A stretch of DNA of 64,000 bases from DASRQZ01 sp964571275 (GTDB lineage: Bacteria > Myxococcota_A > Polyangia > Fen-1088), in assembly GCA_964571275.1 (NCBI GenBank), contig CAZNCQ010000008.1, positions 5,485 to 69,484 on the forward strand, written 5' to 3'. Shown piece after piece: positions 52,610 through 60,763 of the stretch; position 1 is the first letter of the stretch; each line of letters starts with the position of its first letter. A model generated the notes under the pieces. That model was not told the DNA's origin. It saw only the letters and a list, made by a program, of their open reading frames with translations, and searched no databases. The position numbers and the translations under genes are program-made.

Positions 52610-53248
52610 GTGAGGGAGTTGGACGCCCGGGTCGATCCAGGGTTCGCCGCGCCAGACGGCGCAGCGGACGCGGCGGATGCCGCGATGGTGGAGCCGCTGC
52701 GGCGCGGAGATGCGACCGCGTTCGACGAGGTCTATCGTCGCCACACGCCCGGGTTGTTCGCGTTCCTGGTGCGGCTCGCCGGGCGCGCCGCCATTGCCGA
52801 GGAGCTGCTGCAAGAAACCTGGCTTCGCCTGGCGACGCACGCGAGCACGCTGGCCGGCGACACGAATCTCCGCGCCTGGTTGTTCACGGTGGCGCGGAAC
52901 CTGTATCGCAGCCATCGGCGCCGCTCGCTGCTCGATATCGATCGCCTGCGGTTCTGGCGCTGGACGTCGCGCGATCGCCCGGCTGCGCCGTCGCCGCATG
53001 ATCTGGCGGTCACATCGGAGACCGAGCGCCGCCTCGAAGCGGCGCTGGCGTCGCTGCCCCTCGCGCAGCGCGAGATCGTGTTGCTCGTGGCGGTCGAGGG
53101 ATTCTCGCCGTCGCGAGCGGCGGCGGTGCTGGGCCTGCGCCCGGAGGCGGCGCGCCAGCGGCTCCGTCGCGCGCGCGCGGCGATCGGCGAGGCGCTCGTC
53201 GAGAGAGTTCGTCCGCCGGTCGGCGCCGCGCAAGGAGAGAGCTCATGA
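52610..53248 (+). CDS. ECF-type RNA polymerase sigma factor (second module)
   Basis: 212 aa from a GTG; an ATG 25 codons later (MVEPLRRGDATAFDEVY) would still contain the complete sigma domains. Region 2 reads FDEVYRRHTPGLFAFLVRL...AEELLQETWLRLATHA, and region 4 LPLAQREIVLLVAVEGFSPSRAAAVLGLRPEAARQRL. The stop overlaps the next gene's start (ATGA), the usual layout for a sigma/anti-sigma pair. It is divergent from the glycosylase gene by 45 bases. Confidence 0.9.
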   Translation: MRELDARVDPGFAAPDGAADAADAAMVEPLRRGDATAFDEVYRRHTPGLFAFLVRLAGRAAIAEELLQETWLRLATHASTLAGDTNLRAWLFTVARNLYRSHRRRSLLDIDRLRFWRWTSRDRPAAPSPHDLAVTSETERRLEAALASLPLAQREIVLLVAVEGFSPSRAAAVLGLRPEAARQRLRRARAAIGEALVERVRPPVGAAQGESS

Positions 53249-53586
53249 GCCACGGGAAAGACGCAGACGAGATCGCCGCGCGCCTGGTCGCGCTGCCGCG
53301 GCCCACGCTGGGCGCAGCCGCTCATGCACAAATTCACGCGCGGTCGCGCGACGCCTTTCTCGCGTCGGCGGCGGCCGGTCGCGCGCGAGCCGCGCCCAGC
53401 TCGTGGGTGCGATGCTGGACGCGCGCGCTCGAACCGATCGCGATCGCCGCCATCGTCGTCGGCTACCTGGTCTGGACGGCGAGCGCGCTGGCCGCGATCG
53501 ATTGGGGACGGCTTGCGCTGCCATCAATGCATCGGGTTGGCTCGATGGCGGGACCTCGGGCGGCGGACGGCGAACAGAATGACTGA
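53245..53586 (+). CDS. short single-pass membrane protein, probable anti-sigma factor
   Basis: 113 aa. A cytoplasmic basic helix of about 60 residues (DADEIAARLVALPRPTLGAAAHAQIHARSR) precedes one transmembrane helix near 63-84 (PIAIAAIVVGYLVWTASALA) and a short outer tail. It lacks a zinc-binding motif. The ATGA coupling to the sigma gene is the main reason for the call. It is small for an anti-sigma factor, and no outer sensor domain is present. Confidence 0.6.
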   Translation: MSHGKDADEIAARLVALPRPTLGAAAHAQIHARSRDAFLASAAAGRARAAPSSWVRCWTRALEPIAIAAIVVGYLVWTASALAAIDWGRLALPSMHRVGSMAGPRAADGEQND

Positions 53587-53749
53587 CAGGAGCCAGAGAC
53601 AGATCCGGTCCTCGCCGCCGATTGGGCCCTCGATTGAGCAACCCTCCATCGGAGGCCGGCGTCGACACAGGCGTCGCGCGGCAGGGATTGCCGCAGGCGG
53701 CGCGGCAGATCGAGCTCGCCGTGGGATCTCTCTCGCACAGGCCCTCGAC

Positions 53750-54526
53750 GGCGCGGCGTGCCCGTCGACCAGGTCTCCGAGCTGTCGAGGGTCACCACTT
53801 CGTTGGCTCCAGACGGCGACGTCTGAGCCAACTTGTTTCCCGGCCCATCGACCGCTCCGAATTGGATGATGACTCTGTTGGAGTAAAAGGTGCCGCTCGC
53901 GCCGCCAGGCCCCTGCCCCTGCCCCATCAGCGCCGCCGCCAGAACCTACGTTAATTTCTAGAAACGTGGCTCCCTCCCACGTAAAAGCTGCCTGGTTGGT
54001 TGCGTCCACTAGTTGGGCCAGGGTGACGTTTGCTGGGAGCGAGGAGCCGAGAACCTGAGTCGGTATCACTTGCAGCCATCGGACGTTTCCGTACGAGAAT
54101 TTGTCCGATGAATCGAGCCGAGCTATTCCGTCTGGAATCCCGCATCTTGGTGTGACCATCGCCGCGCGTGTTGGTCCGTCGACGATGCCGGTCGGCGACA
54201 GGCCGTAGTGGACCTGAAGCTGTCGAACGGCGTCAGCAGTTTGCTGATCGAAGACGTTGGGGTCTTTCGGTTCGTTCGCGATGGGTCGCCAGGCAGGAAA
54301 TTGAACCGCGAGGTCGGCGTTTGGGTAGTAGCCGTACGTGGCTAGGTAGTCGTGCACCGTCCTGACGTTGGGGCCCACGTCGCCAATCTTGAGATCTGCG
54401 TCGAGTTTCTGCAGGCCTTGTAATAGCGGAGGGCCTGGCGGAGTGTCGTCTGGGCCCCGGTGGCACGCTGACGCGAGCATTGCGCTGAACGGGAGCAGAA
54501 CGACAGGCGCCAGGAGCTGCTTTCAC
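53750..54526 (-). pseudogene. decayed matrixin-like metalloprotease with peptidoglycan-binding domain and cysteine switch
   Basis: The readable parts, in order, are: a lipoprotein-like signal (KQLLAPVVLLPFSAMLASAC); a peptidoglycan-binding domain (VGPNVRTVHDYLATYGYY, VFDQQTADAVRQLQVHYG); the cysteine switch PRCGIPD found in matrix-metalloprotease propeptides; and the first strands of a matrixin catalytic domain (IIQFGAVDGPGNKLAQT, VVTLDSSETWST). Two frame breaks are seen: one base too many right after the GTG at 54526-54524, and a shift near 53925-53940 in a G-rich run. No HExxHxxGxxH zinc site follows before the oppositely oriented anti-sigma gene, so the catalytic end is gone. GC content is lower than in the flanks. 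The left boundary is uncertain. Confidence 0.7.
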
Positions 54527-54606
54527 GGTGATCCCTCCGATCAGCACTACGGAACACCCTGATGTCCTGGTTGATGAATCAACCAGCCCTCGCTCTTGTG
54601 CGCGTT

Positions 54607-55059
54607 TCAGCGCGCGGCGGCGCCGTCGGGCGTGCCGAGCGGCACCAGCATCTCGGGCGGGATCTTGATCGGCGGCATCGGCGGATCGAAGCGCGCCTCC
54701 TCGGGGAAGGGTTGGGACGTGCGCGTCGGTTTGCGCTCCCACTCGGGGACCTCGGCGGGCGGCGGCGTCGCGGCGCTGATGGCCGGCGTGGCTGCCGGCT
54801 CACGATGTTCGCGCATTGGCGCAGCGACCGGTCTGTTCAGCGACGGACGGGGCGGGTCGAGCGGCTCAGCGATTGACGGCACGGATCCAGCCGCTCGCCT
54901 GTCGCCGCTCCCTCCTCCGCCGCGCACCCGCAAGATCACGAGCGTGATCCCGACCGCAAGCACCACCGCCAACCCGGTGGCTGCGATCACCAGCAGCGGC
55001 GGCGGCCGGTGGTGAGGCGCACGCGGCGGGTGGTGGCGAGGAGACCCGGTTTCAGACAC
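54607..55059 (-). CDS. proline-rich single-pass membrane protein
   Basis: 150 aa. A basic His/Pro-rich cytoplasmic start (MSETGSPRHHPPRAPHHRPPP) leads to one transmembrane helix near 22-44 (LVIAATGLAVVLAVGITLVILRV). A Pro/Glu-rich outer part of about 100 residues lacks predicted structure. I recognise no family. It is divergent from the GH9 gene by 49 bases and could be a small envelope spacer or adaptor. Confidence 0.5.
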   Translation of the reverse strand: MSETGSPRHHPPRAPHHRPPPLLVIAATGLAVVLAVGITLVILRVRGGGGSGDRRAAGSVPSIAEPLDPPRPSLNRPVAAPMREHREPAATPAISAATPPPAEVPEWERKPTRTSQPFPEEARFDPPMPPIKIPPEMLVPLGTPDGAAAR

Positions 55060-55108
55060 GCGCGTCTTCAGTATAGGGCCCCCGGCTCGTCCCCGCCTGG
55101 ATTCGTCA

Positions 55109-57076
55109 ATGCGCTTGCCCTATTGTCGCGCCGTGGTCTTGCAGTCCTGGCTTGCCGCGCGCCGTCGCGCGGGTTCGTCCGTGGGATCTTCCGTGGGATC
55201 TTCCGTGCGATCTTGGGTCGTCGTTCTTTCCGCGCTGGCGGCCGCGCTGGTGCTGTCGCCGTCGCGCGTCGCGCGCGCCGATGACAGCGACGTGCGCGTC
55301 AATTCGATCGGCTACGTGACCGGCCACGCCAAGCGGTTCTCGGTCGACGTTGCCGCGACATCCTTCGTCGTGCGGCGCGCGGGCGACGACAGCGCGGCGT
55401 TCACCGGCGATTTCGCCGCGCCGATCGCCGACGCCAGCGGGGACATCGTCATCATCGGTGACTTCAGCGCGCTCGATGATCCCGGCACGTACTACGTCGA
55501 CGTGCCCGCCGTGGGCCGCTCGACGGTCTTCCCCCTCGGTGACGACGTTTACGCAGCGCCGCTCGAGACCGCGATGCTCGGCTTTTACGGCGCGCGCTGC
55601 GGAACGGCGGTGTCGTTCTCTTACCAGGGGTCGACGTTTGCGCATGGCGTCTGCCACCTCGGCGACGGCCACCTCGACTACGTCGGCCAGGCGGGCGCGA
55701 CCCGCAACGGCACGCGCGGCTGGCACGACGCCGGCGACTACGGCAAGTACACGGTCAACGGCGCGTTCAGCGTCGGCATGCTGCTCAGCGCCTGGGAACG
55801 CCACCGCGATGGTCTCGACCAGCTGGCGCTGCCGATCCCCGAGTCCGGGGGGCCGGTGCCGGACTTCCTGGCCGAGGTGAAGTGGGAGCTGGATTGGTTG
55901 CTCGAGATGCAGTACGCCGCCGACGACGGGCGCGTGTCGCACAAGCTGACGGGGAATCTGTTCGAGGACTTCGTCATGCCGGAGATCGACGTCGCGCCGC
56001 GCTACTTCGTGCCCTACGGCACCGCCGCCACGGCCGATCTGGTCGCGGCGCTCGCGCAAGCTTCGCGCCTGTATGCCCCGTACGACCCCGACTTCGCCGC
56101 GCAGTGCCTGGCCGCAGCGCGTGTCTCGTACGGCTACCTGGTCGCGAATCCAGCCAACGTCGCGGCCAACCAGGACGGTTTCTCGACCGGCGGTTACGGC
56201 ACGACCGACCCCGACGATCGCCTGTGGGCCGCGGCGGAGATGTGGGAAACCACGGGCGACGCCGCGGCGCTCGCCGACGTCGAGGCGCGCATCGCGGCGC
56301 TGACGGGCACCGTCGTCGACGCCGACTTCGACTGGAACAACACCAAGAACCTCGGCCTCTTCACGTACCTCATCTCGGCGCGCGACGGGCGTGACCCGGC
56401 GATCGTCGCCACGGTGCGCGCGAGCGTGCTCGCCGCGGCGACGGCGATCGTCGGCGTCCACGACGCGGGCGGCTACGGCCGCGGTGTGATGCGCTACTAC
56501 TGGGGCTCGAACGGCTCGGTCGCGCGCACGTCGATGGTGCTGGATCTGGCGGGCCGTCTCTCGGGCGATCCGACCTATCTCGACGCCGCGATCGATCAGC
56601 TGGCGTTTCTGTTCGGGCGCAATCACTACAACCGATCGCAGGTGACTGGCCTGGGGCTGGCGCCGCCGCTCAGCCCACATCACCGGCCGTCGGTCGCCGA
56701 CGACGTCGCGGATCCCTTTCCTGGCCTGCTGGTCGGAGGCGGCACCACGGCGAGCAACTGGGTCGACGACTGGACGATGTACACGCTCAATGAAGTCGCG
56801 ATCAACTGGAACGCGCCGCTGGTCTATGCGCTGTCGCTGTTCGTGCCGGGCGGTGCGGCGCCGCCGGTGATCATCGACGCGGGCGTCGCCGACGCCAGCG
56901 ATGCGGGCGACGCCGCCGACGCGGGCGCCGTCATCGATCCCGTGGTCGGCGCGGGCTCACAGGGGTGTCGATGCACGGTCGGCGCCGCCGGCGATCCGGG
57001 CGCGGCGAGCGGAGCGCCGACGTTGGCTGCGGCGGCGATCGCGTGGCTCGCGATGGCCCGGCGCCGCCGCCGGTGA
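55109..57076 (+). CDS. glycoside hydrolase family 9 cellulase with MYXO-CTERM anchor
   Basis: 655 aa. After an N-terminal export signal comes an Ig-like CelD_N domain (VRVNSIGYVTGHAKRF, DPGTYYVDVP). The GH9 (alpha/alpha)6 domain follows with GWHDAGDYGKY near 204-214 (catalytic base and nucleophile-site Asp residues), SPHHRPS near 524, and LNEVAINWNAP near 560 with the acid Glu. It should cut beta-1,4-glucans. An Asp/Ala-rich linker and a MYXO-CTERM-like tail close it (GCRC, a hydrophobic helix, then RRRRR), which directs surface display and is restricted to Myxococcota. The N-terminus contains a 12-base tandem repeat, so the true start may be one of the GTG codons within it. Confidence 0.9.
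   Translation: MRLPYCRAVVLQSWLAARRRAGSSVGSSVGSSVRSWVVVLSALAAALVLSPSRVARADDSDVRVNSIGYVTGHAKRFSVDVAATSFVVRRAGDDSAAFTGDFAAPIADASGDIVIIGDFSALDDPGTYYVDVPAVGRSTVFPLGDDVYAAPLETAMLGFYGARCGTAVSFSYQGSTFAHGVCHLGDGHLDYVGQAGATRNGTRGWHDAGDYGKYTVNGAFSVGMLLSAWERHRDGLDQLALPIPESGGPVPDFLAEVKWELDWLLEMQYAADDGRVSHKLTGNLFEDFVMPEIDVAPRYFVPYGTAATADLVAALAQASRLYAPYDPDFAAQCLAAARVSYGYLVANPANVAANQDGFSTGGYGTTDPDDRLWAAAEMWETTGDAAALADVEARIAALTGTVVDADFDWNNTKNLGLFTYLISARDGRDPAIVATVRASVLAAATAIVGVHDAGGYGRGVMRYYWGSNGSVARTSMVLDLAGRLSGDPTYLDAAIDQLAFLFGRNHYNRSQVTGLGLAPPLSPHHRPSVADDVADPFPGLLVGGGTTASNWVDDWTMYTLNEVAINWNAPLVYALSLFVPGGAAPPVIIDAGVADASDAGDAADAGAVIDPVVGAGSQGCRCTVGAAGDPGAASGAPTLAAAAIAWLAMARRRRR
55178..55213. repeat. 12-bp tandem repeat, three copies, in the GH9 leader
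   Basis: TCCGTGGGATCT occurs at 55178-55189 and 55190-55201; the third copy, 55202-55213, differs by one base. In frame it encodes GSSVGSSVGSSVRS. Each copy contains a GTG that could initiate translation. Confidence 0.85.
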
Positions 57077-57083
57077 GCGCCGC

Positions 57084-57539
57084 TCACTCGGTGGTCACGC
57101 TGGCGCCGGTGCCGGCGAGCGCGGCTACCAGCGTTTGCCATGGCAGGCGCGCGCACTTCACGCGCACCGGGTAGCGGCGTACGCCCGCGAAAGCGCCGAG
57201 CTCGCCGAGCGCCGCGGTCGTCGTGTCGTCGGCGCCGCCCGCGAGCAGGTCCTCGAAGTCGCGGCACAGCGATTCGGCTTCGGCGCGCGTGCGGCCGACG
57301 AGCGCGCTGGTCATCATCGACGCTGACGCGGTCGAGATCGCGCATCCGGCGCCGTCGAATCGCGCGTCGGCGATGCGATCGCCGTCGAGGAGCAGCGCCA
57401 CCGTCACACGGTCGCCGCAGAACGGGTTGTCGCCGCGCGCGCTGTGCGTGGCGCCCGCGAGCGCCCCGCGATGGCGCGGGTTGCGCCCGTGATCGAGCAC
57501 CAAGGTCTGGTACAGGTCGTCGCCGCGCGCGTCGTTCAC
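57084..57539 (-). CDS. sufU: iron-sulfur cluster assembly / sulfur-transfer protein SufU
   Basis: 151 aa from a GTG that overlaps the sufS stop (GTGA). Its zinc and sulfur-transfer residues are in place: C41 and D43 in FCGDRV, C66 in GAGCAIS, and C129 in RVKCARLPW. The insert between the second and third Cys is the one expected for SufU rather than IscU. It accepts persulfide sulfur from SufS. Only sufS and sufU are present here; sufBCD must be elsewhere. Confidence 0.92.
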   Translation of the reverse strand: MNDARGDDLYQTLVLDHGRNPRHRGALAGATHSARGDNPFCGDRVTVALLLDGDRIADARFDGAGCAISTASASMMTSALVGRTRAEAESLCRDFEDLLAGGADDTTTAALGELGAFAGVRRYPVRVKCARLPWQTLVAALAGTGASVTTE

Positions 57540-58807
57540 GCGAAGACCTCGCGCACGGCGCCCAGGGCTTCGATCAGCGCGTCGACGTCTTGCCGCGTGT
57601 TGTAGAGCGCGAACGATGCGCGCGCGGTCGCCGGTACGCCCAGGCTCTCGAGCAATGGCTGCGCGCAGTGGTGCCCGGCGCGGATCGCGACGCCGTGACG
57701 ATCGAGGATCGTGCCGACGTCGTGTGGATGGACGCCGTCGATCACGAACGAGACGATGGCCGCGCGCTCCGCGGCCTGACCGATCATTCGCACACCCGGT
57801 AGCGCGGCCATGCGCGCGGTGGCTTCGGCTGCCAGCGCCTGCTCGTGCGCGGCGACGGCGCCGCGATCCCAGCGCTCGAGATAGGCGATCGCCGCCGCGA
57901 GGCCGATCGCCCCCTCGAGGTTGGGCGTTCCGGCTTCGAACTTGTGCGGCAGCGGTGCCCAGCGCGGGCCATCGGTCAGCGACACCGTGCTCACCATCTC
58001 GCCGCCACCCAGGAACGGCGCCATCGCCTCCAGCCGCTCGGCGCGGCCGTAGAGCGCGCCGATCCCCGTCGGGCCGTACATCTTGTGCGCGGAGAAGGCG
58101 TAGAAATCGCACCCCAGCGCCTGCACGTCGATCGGCAGGTGCGCCACCGCCTGCGCGCCGTCGACCAGCACCGGCACGCCGCGCGCGTGCGCGCGCTCGA
58201 CGATCGCGGCGATCGGGTTCACGGTGCCGATCGCGTTGGCGACGTGTGCCACGGCCAGCAGGCGTGTGCGCGGGCCGAGCGCCGCCTCGAGCTCGTCGAC
58301 GCGCAGCTCGCCCGCGCCGGTGATCGGGACCACGCGCAGGCGCGCCTGCCGTTCGGCGCACAGCATCTGCCAGGGGACCAGGTTGGAGTGGTGCTCCATC
58401 GCGGTCACCAGCACCTCATCGCCGGCGCCGACGTGAGCGCGCCCGAAGCTTTGCGCGACCAGATTGATCGCCTCGGTCGTGCCGCGCACGAACACGATCT
58501 CGCGCGCCGCGCGCGCGTTGATGAAGCGCTGGACCGTGGCGCGCGCCGCCTCGTACGCGGCGGTGGCGCGCTCGGAAAGCGTGTGCACCCCACGATGCAC
58601 GTTGGCGCGATCGGCGCGGCCGAACGCGGCCACGGCGTCGATCACGGCCGCCGGCATCTGCGTTGTCGCGGCGTTGTCCAGATATGCCAGAGGCCGGCCG
58701 TGGACCTGCTGCGACAGGGCCGGGAAGTCGGCGCGGGCACGCTCGGGCTGGAACCGCTCAGCGCGGCCGCCCGGGAACGGCTCGCCTCCGCTGCCGCCGC
58801 CGGTCAT
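57536..58807 (-). CDS. sufS: cysteine desulfurase SufS
   Basis: 423 aa, a PLP enzyme that converts cysteine to alanine and gives the sulfur to SufU for iron-sulfur clusters. PLP-binding K242 lies in FSAHKMYGP. The catalytic C381 is in IRAGHHCAQP, the group II (SufS) version of the loop. Other hallmarks are LDNAATTQ, HRGVHTLSERAT and AMEHHSNLVPW. A Gly-rich 27-residue N-terminal stretch precedes the conserved start. It forms an operon with sufU and is divergent from the xdhC operon by 163 bases. Confidence 0.95.
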   Translation of the reverse strand: MTGGGSGGEPFPGGRAERFQPERARADFPALSQQVHGRPLAYLDNAATTQMPAAVIDAVAAFGRADRANVHRGVHTLSERATAAYEAARATVQRFINARAAREIVFVRGTTEAINLVAQSFGRAHVGAGDEVLVTAMEHHSNLVPWQMLCAERQARLRVVPITGAGELRVDELEAALGPRTRLLAVAHVANAIGTVNPIAAIVERAHARGVPVLVDGAQAVAHLPIDVQALGCDFYAFSAHKMYGPTGIGALYGRAERLEAMAPFLGGGEMVSTVSLTDGPRWAPLPHKFEAGTPNLEGAIGLAAAIAYLERWDRGAVAAHEQALAAEATARMAALPGVRMIGQAAERAAIVSFVIDGVHPHDVGTILDRHGVAIRAGHHCAQPLLESLGVPATARASFALYNTRQDVDALIEALGAVREVFA

Positions 58808-58970
58808 ACTCGACAGCGTAGCACCGACGACGGGGGCGAGAATGAACGGTTAGCCGGAACCGCTCCTTCCTTGACCGCTTCTTCCGTGTGCCGGTACGCT
58901 CCCCTCGCTTCGCTGGTCGTTTTCTTCGGGCTGTTTTCGGGGCTCTTCTCGCTGGACCGGGGGCTCTCAT

Positions 58971-60089
58971 TTGAAGCACTGGCAGGAGATGGCGCACATC
59001 CTGGATCGCGTCGTCGCTCTCGGGCGGCAGGGCCGAGCCACGGCGCTCGCCATGGTGACGCAGATCAGCGGCTCGGCGTACCGGCGTCCGGGCGCGAAGC
59101 TGCTGGTCGAGGCGGGCGGCAGGTTCCTCGGCAGCATCAGCGGCGGCTGTCTGGAAGAAGACGTGCGCGAGATCGGTCTCGGTGTTCTGGATTCGGGCGC
59201 GAGCCGCCTGCTTCACTACGACACGGGCACCGACGAGACCAAGCTCTGGGGGCTGGGGCTCGGCTGCGATGGCGAGGTCGACATCTTGGTGCAGCCCATT
59301 TCGCCCACCGATGCGGCAGCCGAGGGCGGCGTCTGGACCCGTGTGCGCGCGCTGCTCGACGGGGACGCGGCGTTCGTGCTGGCGACGGTGGTCGACGCTG
59401 ACGCTGACGGCGGTCGGCCGGGCGGCACGATCGTGGTCGGCTCGCGTGGGCTGATCGCGGGCGCTTTGCGCGACCAGGGGCCGGAGATGGCGGCGCTGCA
59501 GGGCGAGGTCGTGCGGCTGGCTTCGGCGGCGCTCGCCAGCGGGCGCTCCCGCTTCGACGCGGTCGGTGCGCGGCGCGTGTTCGCCGACGTGCTCTTGCCG
59601 CCGCCCAAGCTGCTGGTGTGCGGCGCCGGCGACGACGCGCGCCCGACGGTCACGCTGGCGGCGATGGTCGGCTTCCGCGTCTCCGTTGCGGATCACCGGG
59701 CCGCCTATCTGACCGCGGAGCGGTTTCCCGAGGCCCAGCGCCTGTTCCTGATCCGTCCCGAAGACGAAGCGCCCGGCTTGCCCGGCGACGCCGACACCTA
59801 TGCGGTCATCAAGACACACTCGCTGATGCGTGACACCGCGTGGGTCAAGCGGCTGTCGGCGACCGGGATTCACTACCTCGGTGTGCTCGGCCCGCGCGCG
59901 CGCATCGAGAAGATCGCGGCCGAGCTGGGCATGACCGGCGACCCGCGGTTGTTCGGGCCGATCGGCGTCGACATCGGCGCCGACGGGCCGGAGCAGGTGG
60001 GGCTCAGCATCGTCGCCGAGTTGCTGGCCGTGCACTCGCATCGCAAGCCGCGCCATCTGCGCGAACGGTCGGAGGCGATCCATGCCTGA
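58971..60089 (+). CDS. xdhC: XdhC-family molybdenum-cofactor sulfuration/insertion factor
   Basis: 372 aa. The N-terminal XdhC/CoxI region has RGSAYRRPGAKLLV-like residues (ISGSAYRRPGAKL) and SISGGCLEEDV; the C-terminal Rossmann part has LLVCGAGDDARPTVTLAAMVGFRVSVAD and a late YLGVLGPRARIEKI. Such proteins protect and sulfurate the Mo cofactor and insert it into xanthine-dehydrogenase-type enzymes. The start is a TTG; an ATG six codons later is possible but has GGAG touching it. It is the first gene of the maturation operon and overlaps mocA by eight bases. Confidence 0.9.
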   Translation: MKHWQEMAHILDRVVALGRQGRATALAMVTQISGSAYRRPGAKLLVEAGGRFLGSISGGCLEEDVREIGLGVLDSGASRLLHYDTGTDETKLWGLGLGCDGEVDILVQPISPTDAAAEGGVWTRVRALLDGDAAFVLATVVDADADGGRPGGTIVVGSRGLIAGALRDQGPEMAALQGEVVRLASAALASGRSRFDAVGARRVFADVLLPPPKLLVCGAGDDARPTVTLAAMVGFRVSVADHRAAYLTAERFPEAQRLFLIRPEDEAPGLPGDADTYAVIKTHSLMRDTAWVKRLSATGIHYLGVLGPRARIEKIAAELGMTGDPRLFGPIGVDIGADGPEQVGLSIVAELLAVHSHRKPRHLRERSEAIHA

Positions 60090-60762
60090 CGTCGCCCCTC
60101 TCCGCCCGAACGGGCCGGCCGCGGCGGTGGTGCTGGCCGCCGGCTCGTCGACGCGCATGGGTGAGAACAAGCTCTTGCTGTCGCTCGACGGCGAACCCGT
60201 GGTGAGGCGGGCGGTGCGCGCGGCGGCGGCCGCGGCGCTGGACCCGATCATCGTCGTGCTCGGCCACGAGCCCGAGCGCGTGCGCGCGGCACTGGCGGGT
60301 CTCCCCTGCCGCACGGTGATCAACCCCGACCACGCGCGCGGCAAGGGGACGTCGCTGCAGCTCGGGATCGCCGAGGCCGCGTCGGCGACGGAAGCCGGTG
60401 CGGCGGTGGTCATGCTCGCCGACATGCCGTTCGTCAGCGCGGCGATGCTGGCGCGCGTGGCCGCGCGCGAGGGCACGTCCGCGCCGATGGTGGTGTCGCG
60501 CTACGGCGCGGTGAACGCGCCGCCGATCCTCTACGACCGATCGCTGTTCGCGGAGCTGCTGGCGCTGCCCGGGCAGGCGTGCGGCAAGGAGATGGTGCGC
60601 CGGCACCGCGAGGAGGCCGTGGTGCTGTCCTGGCCCGAGGCCGCGCTCGCCGACATCGATCGCCCCGAGGACTACCAGCGCATCGTCCTCGAGTTGGCCG
60701 AGCTGGCGCGCGCGGCGCGCTCGGCGGAGACGACAGATGCATCTGGAAAGGCGGCGCGCTGA
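60082..60762 (+). CDS. mocA: MobA/MocA-like molybdenum cofactor nucleotidyltransferase
   Basis: 226 aa. The nucleotide-binding motif VVLAAGSSTRMGENKLLL and the metal-binding LADMPF are clear. Proteins next to XdhC usually transfer CMP to molybdopterin (MocA) for xanthine-dehydrogenase-type enzymes, rather than GMP (MobA). The C-terminal part (ADIDRPEDY) is typical of the family. It overlaps xdhC by eight bases, and the next gene starts one base after its stop. Confidence 0.88.
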   Translation: MPDVAPLRPNGPAAAVVLAAGSSTRMGENKLLLSLDGEPVVRRAVRAAAAAALDPIIVVLGHEPERVRAALAGLPCRTVINPDHARGKGTSLQLGIAEAASATEAGAAVVMLADMPFVSAAMLARVAAREGTSAPMVVSRYGAVNAPPILYDRSLFAELLALPGQACGKEMVRRHREEAVVLSWPEAALADIDRPEDYQRIVLELAELARAARSAETTDASGKAAR

Positions 60763-60763
60763 C

